Assembly (NCBI GenBank): GCA_045106235.1
Contig: JBGCEJ010000003.1
Span: 124,001-188,000, forward strand
From: UBA4427 sp045106235
GTDB taxonomy: Bacteria > Myxococcota_A > UBA9160 > UBA4427
Direction of reading: 5' to 3'
DNA length: 64,000 nt
Shown here in pieces: positions 59,281-64,000 of the stretch. The number at the start of each line of letters is the position of its first letter. Position 1 is the first letter of the stretch. Under the pieces are notes generated by a model. The model was given only the letters and a program-made list of their open reading frames with translations. It made no database searches and was not told the DNA's origin. The position numbers were made by a program, and so were the translations under genes.

Positions 59281-60653
59281 TAGATTTCACCTCGCCGGAA
59301 GCTGAGTCCGAAGCTGATCGAATTTTCCGTAAGACTGTGACGAACACGCGTCCCGTCAACGGCCCCGGAAGGCGTGATGACTGATCCGCTGTCCGCGTTC
59401 TTGAGCCCGTGGTAGTAGGCGATGTCGAACGTAATTTTTGGTGCTATTCGGATTCCGGCACCCACGGTAAAGTGGTGTTCCACGATGGCGGGGGCCGGGG
59501 CGTTGAAGAAGGATCGGTTCGACGGGATCGGATTTTCGCCGAAATTGTAGCCAGCGCGGAAAACACCAATCTCGCCGATCTCGTACTCAGCCCCAAGCGC
59601 GAAGACGAGAATGCTCTTCCATCCGAAGCCTCGGACTTCGCCGGCTGCGCCATAGCCGTCACGACGAAACCCATCGGTATTGGCATAGTCAATCCAGCGG
59701 AGGTCTGTTTCTATTCTGAGGTTCTGAGTGAACTGGTACGAAAGTCCGACGTTGATCTTTGCGGGGAAGTCGAGGCCGAAGTCCAGGTCCGCTGAAGCGC
59801 CGAGTTCATCGCTGATTCCCCACTCAAACTCTTCAAACCAAATAGGAGAGGCGTAGGAGAGCCCAAGGAAGAGGCCATCGATGGCTTCGAATTGGAGGCC
59901 GACTCGAAATCCTCCGCCTAAGGCTTCATCGAACCCATTCGTCGAGGGGTAGGTAAAGAATGAGTCTCCGTTGGCATCATCGGGCACCGCAAAAGCGGCT
60001 GGTTTCAGTTTGAAGCGGGCCATGGCTGTCACTGCAGTGAAACCGATGGATAAGCGAGAGCTGATCGGACGAGCGACGCCGGCGCTGAGAGTCATCAGCT
60101 GGTAGTCGGACTGAATCCGTCCGAAGCCTAGGCCGGCCGGGGGCTGAGCAGAGACGAGTGGGTTGGATCCCGGACTGGGCGGGTTTTCGGAGTCATACTC
60201 GACTCCGAAGCCGGCCAGCGCCGTAACTGCGATCGCGAATGTCGTTTGGGAGGGCGCGTGTCGCCAGAGCCCAGCGAGGCCGGGAAGGACGGCATTGTTG
60301 GCGTCACTTTGCGTTGTGCCAGCAAGTCTCGTCGCTGGAACGCCCGGGCCGAATGCATCGCTTTCGACTGTGCCTCGGAGTGAGCGCCTGGGCATGAAGT
60401 ACTCTGCCGTGGCTTCGAGCTGAAAGGGGGCCAGTTTGGTGGTTGTGGCCGGGTTCCAGAGCAGCGCACTCCCGATATCCGTTGGGAATGCCGCGCCGGC
60501 GCCACCCATGGATTGGTTTGCAGGGCCAACTCCATGAAGGATGTGTCCGTTCGTCGCATTGGCGGCTGGTGCTGTTCCTAACGAGATCGCAGCGAATAGC
60601 ATGCCGATCCGGCCGGCATTCTGAAGGATTCGTCGATTTTTACTCCGCCACAT
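59280..60653 (-). CDS. FadL/OmpP1/TodX-family outer-membrane transporter
   Basis: A 457-residue outer-membrane protein. The signal peptide ends at ANATNG; the mature N-terminus NGHILHGVGPANQSMGGAGAAFPTD is the FadL hatch segment, and ALLWNPATTTKL is diagnostic. A long beta barrel follows, ending in ISFGLSFRRGEI. FadL proteins import long-chain fatty acids or hydrocarbons by lateral diffusion. It heads a coupled operon with a Cys-rich miniprotein and a two-part sulfur-compound transporter, an unexpected pairing which suggests a hydrophobic sulfur-containing or sulfur-linked substrate. Confidence 0.9.
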   Translation of the reverse strand: MWRSKNRRILQNAGRIGMLFAAISLGTAPAANATNGHILHGVGPANQSMGGAGAAFPTDIGSALLWNPATTTKLAPFQLEATAEYFMPRRSLRGTVESDAFGPGVPATRLAGTTQSDANNAVLPGLAGLWRHAPSQTTFAIAVTALAGFGVEYDSENPPSPGSNPLVSAQPPAGLGFGRIQSDYQLMTLSAGVARPISSRLSIGFTAVTAMARFKLKPAAFAVPDDANGDSFFTYPSTNGFDEALGGGFRVGLQFEAIDGLFLGLSYASPIWFEEFEWGISDELGASADLDFGLDFPAKINVGLSYQFTQNLRIETDLRWIDYANTDGFRRDGYGAAGEVRGFGWKSILVFALGAEYEIGEIGVFRAGYNFGENPIPSNRSFFNAPAPAIVEHHFTVGAGIRIAPKITFDIAYYHGLKNADSGSVITPSGAVDGTRVRHSLTENSISFGLSFRRGEI

Positions 60654-60750
60654 GAATTGTCCGCAGCGGTGAAACGGTGTAGGGACTTAAGGGGATGAGG
60701 TCGTGGGGGGGGAGGCTGGATCCTATTTGCACGAGCCCTGCGTGTCTTGG

Positions 60751-62751
60751 CTAGGAGCCTGCTTTTCGGTTCGCGTGGATCTGAAGGATCTGGCTGGGGG
60801 AGCCTGGTCGGCCCATGAGATAGCCTTGAATTTCCTCGCATCCCTTCTCGGCGAGAAAGTCAAACTGCTCCTCGGTTTCCACACCTTCCGCCAATGTGGG
60901 AAGGCTCATCGATCGAGCCATACTCAGGATCGCGTCGACGATCGCGACGTCTTCGGGGCTGGAAGGCAAACCACTGACGAAGGATTGATCGATTTTGATT
61001 CTCGCGATGGGGAGCTTTTTTAGAAGCGAGAGTGAAGAGTATCCGGTTCCGAAATCATCGAGCGCAAAGGATACGCCGATGCTGGCCAAGGCGCGTATAT
61101 GCATCCAGACGCCAGGTCGATCGTTCAGCAAGACGGTCTCGGTCACTTCGAGTTCGAGCTGTGAAGGGCTGAGCTCCGACTGCGCGATCAACTCAGCAAC
61201 TTCATGCGAAAACTCGGGGTCTTCGAGCTGATGCGCGGAGACATTGACCGAGATCCGGAAATTTTCGGGTAGATCGGCTGCGTGGTCACTGAGCCACTGA
61301 TGAGATCCATTGAGAATGAAGCGGCCCAGGCTTTTGATCAGCCCGGAGCTTTCGGCAACCTGGATGAAACGGTCGGGCGGAACCCATCCGAGTTCAGGGT
61401 GGTTCCAGCGCGCGAGGGCCTCGGCGGCTACCAGGGCACCCGATCGGGCATCGAATACAGGCTGCAGGTAAAATTCGAGAGCGTCTTCTTCGAGCGCGCG
61501 GCGGAGGTCTTGGGCAAGAAGAAACGTTGAAGATCGCTCATGTTCTTTCTGTGAGTATCGCTCGTAGTGGTTGCCAGGCGCGGCCTTGGCCGCATACATC
61601 GCGATATCAGCACATTGAAGAAGTTCGCTGCGGGTGGTCGCGTCATCCGGATAGAGTGCGATTCCGACCGCTGCTCCAATCTCGACTGAATGGGACTCGA
61701 TCGGGATCGGTTTCGAAGTTGTTGTGATGATTCTCTTGGCGACGATCTCAGCCCCCTGAATGTCATGGACATCATCTAAGATGACTGAGAATTCATCTCC
61801 GCCGAGGCGTGAAACAGCCCGGCAGGGTTGGTCACTCTGGGAAGTCCTTGCGACTGCGTCGCTCAATCGAACGGCTTGAGAGAGTCGTCGACTCATTTCC
61901 TGCAGGACCTGATCGCCCGCTTCGTGGCCGAAGGTGTCGTTGACACCTTTGAAGCCATTTAGATCGACATAGAGCACAGCGAATTTTTTGCCAAGCGCCT
62001 CCGCTCGTTCAATTTGCTCATCAAGTAGGTATCGGAAGCCGCGACGGTTCGGCAAATCAGTGAGTTCGTCCGTGCGGGCGGCGATTTGCTGTAAACTTGA
62101 AGATCGCTCGCGAAGTGCGACCTGTGCGATGTGTGATGCGATGCCCAGAAAAACGTGATGCATATCTGCATCGAGGTCTCTGAAGATTTTGCCGCTGATC
62201 CTGAGCTCGCCGACCTTTTCGGCCCCGGCGCGAACGGGATAGGTTCGTCTTAGCTGGTGGTCCAGCGCGTTTGGGTGGAGCTCCTTTGAATGACTCTGCG
62301 CGACTAATATGAGACTTTGCGCTTCTTCCGGTTTAGACCAGATGTCAACGCTCTGAATCGGGAATCGGATCGTGAGGAGGTCTGCGATCGACTGACTCGC
62401 CTCGGCAAACGACTCGGAGATGTTCGCAACCGTCACGACGTCAAGGAGAAGGTGGACGCGTGCCGTTTCGTTCTGCTGGGTTTCGATGGCAGATTTAAGC
62501 CGGGCGGACGTCTCGGATTCCGACCTTGGTTGCTGCAGGAGTCGGTGTCCGCATACAAGACTTGCGCAACCGGAAAGAAGTCCGAGGATGAACTGAGGGT
62601 GGAAGCTCTTTTGGCCTGACCAAAAGAATGTTCCGAGCGCGGAGATCGCGATGACCGTTGCAGCCGCAGCGAAGGCCCGCATCCAGCCGAGGCTGCCGAG
62701 TCGAACTCGATCCTGCGTCTCACTATCGGCTTTTTTTGGTCGGGCTGACAA
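60751..62751 (-). CDS. Membrane-bound GGDEF-EAL cyclic-di-GMP protein
   Basis: A 666-residue protein. Two hydrophobic helices (about 24-44 and 53-70) anchor it; residues 95-215 resemble a GAF-type sensor; the diguanylate cyclase domain has RLGGDEFSV (317-321 intact), and the phosphodiesterase domain has AAEALARWN (444-446), LEVTETVL, DDFGTGYSSL, KIDQSFV and LAEGVETEEQ, all intact. A 10-residue insertion (ARTSQSDQPC) before GGDEF displaces an RLSD inhibitory-site-like motif. Both synthesis and breakdown of c-di-GMP are possible. Start is TTG. It sits between envelope genes and may govern matrix or surface proteins such as the PEP-CTERM products. Confidence 0.93.
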   Translation of the reverse strand: MSARPKKADSETQDRVRLGSLGWMRAFAAAATVIAISALGTFFWSGQKSFHPQFILGLLSGCASLVCGHRLLQQPRSESETSARLKSAIETQQNETARVHLLLDVVTVANISESFAEASQSIADLLTIRFPIQSVDIWSKPEEAQSLILVAQSHSKELHPNALDHQLRRTYPVRAGAEKVGELRISGKIFRDLDADMHHVFLGIASHIAQVALRERSSSLQQIAARTDELTDLPNRRGFRYLLDEQIERAEALGKKFAVLYVDLNGFKGVNDTFGHEAGDQVLQEMSRRLSQAVRLSDAVARTSQSDQPCRAVSRLGGDEFSVILDDVHDIQGAEIVAKRIITTTSKPIPIESHSVEIGAAVGIALYPDDATTRSELLQCADIAMYAAKAAPGNHYERYSQKEHERSSTFLLAQDLRRALEEDALEFYLQPVFDARSGALVAAEALARWNHPELGWVPPDRFIQVAESSGLIKSLGRFILNGSHQWLSDHAADLPENFRISVNVSAHQLEDPEFSHEVAELIAQSELSPSQLELEVTETVLLNDRPGVWMHIRALASIGVSFALDDFGTGYSSLSLLKKLPIARIKIDQSFVSGLPSSPEDVAIVDAILSMARSMSLPTLAEGVETEEQFDFLAEKGCEEIQGYLMGRPGSPSQILQIHANRKAGS

Positions 62752-62903
62752 GATCGGAGCTCCGGTTCTCTAAGTCGAGCGCCGAACGGCTATCGCGCTT
62801 CACCAATAGAACTCAGCGGCGATTCAGATCTGAGCCTTGAGGTGAGAGGCAAAATGCATGCTGATTGCACGGTGGATTCACGTTGGCTGCCTATACCCAC
62901 TCT

Positions 62904-63521
62904 CTACAAAACGGACGTCGAGCGTTCGAGGCGAGACGAGACGAGACGAAGCGATCGATAGATTCCCAATACGGTGCTTCCTGTCATGATTAGAACGGCG
63001 AAGGTCGGCTCCGGGACCGCCTGCGCCGGCTGTAAAATCTGCGGATTCAGCACGACGAAGCTGCCCGTCTCAGAGAGGAGCTCCTCAAGGGAGACCGAGC
63101 CACCGCTCGGGCGCTCAACCTGGACGATTCCCTCAAAGGCGGACTCCATCAGGCCCCACTCGAGAATCGCCGTGTCCGGGGTTTGCATGGCGATGAGTGC
63201 TGGGGGGAGGGCAGAAAGGCGGTCGAGTCCGCGCGTGAGCGGCGAGACGTCTTGAGTCGCGCTCGTCCAGACGTAGAGCGTGTCATCGTCGATCGCCGTC
63301 GCCAAAAAACTCGCCTCGACCGTGGCCTTTTCGATTTCCCCGTCCGGAAGTTGGATCTGCTCCGGGAGATAGCCGAGCCGAACCGTGCCGCCGCTGACCA
63401 GGACGTGAGCGTCTGGGGGGAGAGCCGCTTTCGACGGGATGGCCGCGAGAGCGGTGAGGATCCAAAGCATGATTAGGCCGAGGGCCTTGGCTGCGGAAGT
63501 GAACCAGGAGGAAGCGCTCAT
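62904..63521 (-). CDS. PEP-CTERM-anchored exported protein
   Basis: A 205-residue exported protein. The signal peptide has the hydrophobic core LGLIMLWILTALAAI and ends near SKAAL. The mature part is a compact beta-rich domain, residues about 35-155, with no motif I recognise. The C-terminus VPEPTFAVLIMTGSTVLGIYRSLRL is a PEP-CTERM-type signal with a longer basic tail than usual. AAGGAG stands 7 bases before the ATG. It starts 36 bp after the stop of the Hcp-like gene and is probably cotranscribed with it. Confidence 0.8.
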   Translation of the reverse strand: MSASSWFTSAAKALGLIMLWILTALAAIPSKAALPPDAHVLVSGGTVRLGYLPEQIQLPDGEIEKATVEASFLATAIDDDTLYVWTSATQDVSPLTRGLDRLSALPPALIAMQTPDTAILEWGLMESAFEGIVQVERPSGGSVSLEELLSETGSFVVLNPQILQPAQAVPEPTFAVLIMTGSTVLGIYRSLRLVSSRLERSTSVL

Positions 63522-63557
63522 CGTTAAGCTCCTTGAGGGTCGGCGAGTCCGGTTTGG

Positions 63558-64000
63558 CTAGTACGAATGGGAAACACCGCTGATGGGATCCGTTTGCGCG
63601 ACGACCTGGCCGAAGATTTTGAGGGCCTCGGTTTCGCTATTCACGCCGCCAATCACGGCTTGGCTGAAGACGACTCCGTTCGTGACCTCGACTTCGTAGT
63701 AGACCTCTTCCTGGCCGGTATTTTCGTTGGTGCGAAAGAAACGGAAGAGCGCTGAGTTCACCGGCTCGTTATTCGTCAGGGCACGAAAAAGGAGCGGCGA
63801 GGCGCCGTCGATGTCCTTTGTCACAGTGATTCCCGTTTTTTGGGTTGAACCCGTAGGAAGCCCGGTCGTCGGGGAGAATGGGCGGGCTGCCGAGAAGCGG
63901 AACGAGCTCACGGGGATCCCGCCGTCCTTCGCGGGATTGGTCGCGGTGATCCCGGGGAGGGCGCTGCCGTTCACTTCGATGAACGCCCAGACTTCGAAGG
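63558..64000 (-). CDS. Hcp-like (type VI secretion tube family) protein, partial
   Basis: The 5' end lies beyond the right edge; 146 codons are visible and the frame stays open to base 64000. The sequence shows the Hcp pattern: FIEVNGSALPGITA at the start, GIPVSSFRFSA, TGITVTKDIDGASPLLFRAL, NSALFRFFRTN, YYEVEVTNGVV and FGQVVAQTDPISG at the C-terminus. Hcp proteins form hexameric rings in type VI secretion tubes, but related single-domain proteins also occur as exported proteins outside such loci. No other secretion genes are here, and the following gene encodes a PEP-CTERM protein, so an exported non-secretory relative is as likely. A signal peptide cannot be tested from this fragment. Confidence 0.75.
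   Translation of the reverse strand, partial: FEVWAFIEVNGSALPGITATNPAKDGGIPVSSFRFSAARPFSPTTGLPTGSTQKTGITVTKDIDGASPLLFRALTNNEPVNSALFRFFRTNENTGQEEVYYEVEVTNGVVFSQAVIGGVNSETEALKIFGQVVAQTDPISGVSHSY

Noticed and set aside
63558..64000. Proof of a type VI secretion system
   Set aside because: Only an Hcp-like fragment is present; no sheath, baseplate, ClpV or VgrG gene is in the window.

Overview
The window comes from a GC-rich Gram-negative bacterium. TonB-dependent and FadL-type outer-membrane proteins, three lipobox lipoproteins and three PEP-CTERM proteins show a diderm cell. Two F420-type luciferase-like oxidoreductases, two P450s, two CaiB/BaiF CoA-transferases, many acyl-CoA dehydrogenases and paired amidohydrolases resemble the catabolic genomes of uncultured deltaproteobacterial lineages (Myxococcota/Binatota-like). 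That placement is inference; there is no rRNA or marker gene here to fix it. Genes are dense, mostly in short operons with 1-4 bp overlaps, and no tRNA, rRNA, CRISPR or transposase was seen.

Bases 1-52,000 form a large catabolic supercluster for hydrophobic, probably isoprenoid or steroid-like carboxylic compounds. From left to right: a leftward set (SGNH hydrolase, amidohydrolase, P450, metal-ligand-altered amidohydrolase); a rightward operon at 5218-11310 (five oxidoreductases or hydratases plus a fused DUF35-thiolase aldolase); a divergent acyl-CoA dehydrogenase/P450 pair; a leftward operon at 13961-17896 (acyl-CoA synthetase, enoyl-CoA hydratase, SDR, carboxymuconolactone-decarboxylase-like) facing a SnoaL-like gene; a leftward Rieske oxygenase operon at 18690-24022; an acyl-CoA synthetase divergent from a coupled sulfotransferase/alkylsulfatase pair; a CoA-transferase, SDR, thioesterase operon; a TetR regulator divergent from an MFS transporter; a KshB-like reductase; a five-gene operon at 37481-42692 (two acyl-CoA dehydrogenases, LeuB-like dehydrogenase, TauD-like dioxygenase, SDR); and a leftward set at 42755-51764 (CoA-transferase, arylsulfatase lipoprotein, F420 oxidoreductase, a fused double acyl-CoA dehydrogenase and its unfused two-gene counterpart). 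A TonB-dependent receptor at 52043 probably brings the substrate in.

The genes fit together as uptake, desulfation or hydrolysis, CoA activation, oxygenation (P450, Rieske, 2-oxoglutarate and F420 enzymes), beta-oxidation by heteromeric dehydrogenases and crotonases, and C-C cleavage by the DUF35-thiolase. A palindrome, GAGAACGNNATTCTC, sits in at least five of the control regions (4943, 12606, 18017, 24079, 51856), with weaker copies at 25947 and 28738. It looks like the operator of one regulon; the TetR gene at 31706-32395 is the only regulator in the supercluster and is the obvious candidate.

Bases 54,400-64,000 have a different character: an outer-membrane beta-barrel protein, two PEP-CTERM proteins (one internally duplicated), a translationally coupled operon joining FadL, a Cys-rich miniprotein and a two-part YeeE/YedE-type thiosulfate or sulfur transporter, a membrane GGDEF-EAL protein, and a third PEP-CTERM gene behind an Hcp-like gene cut by the right edge.
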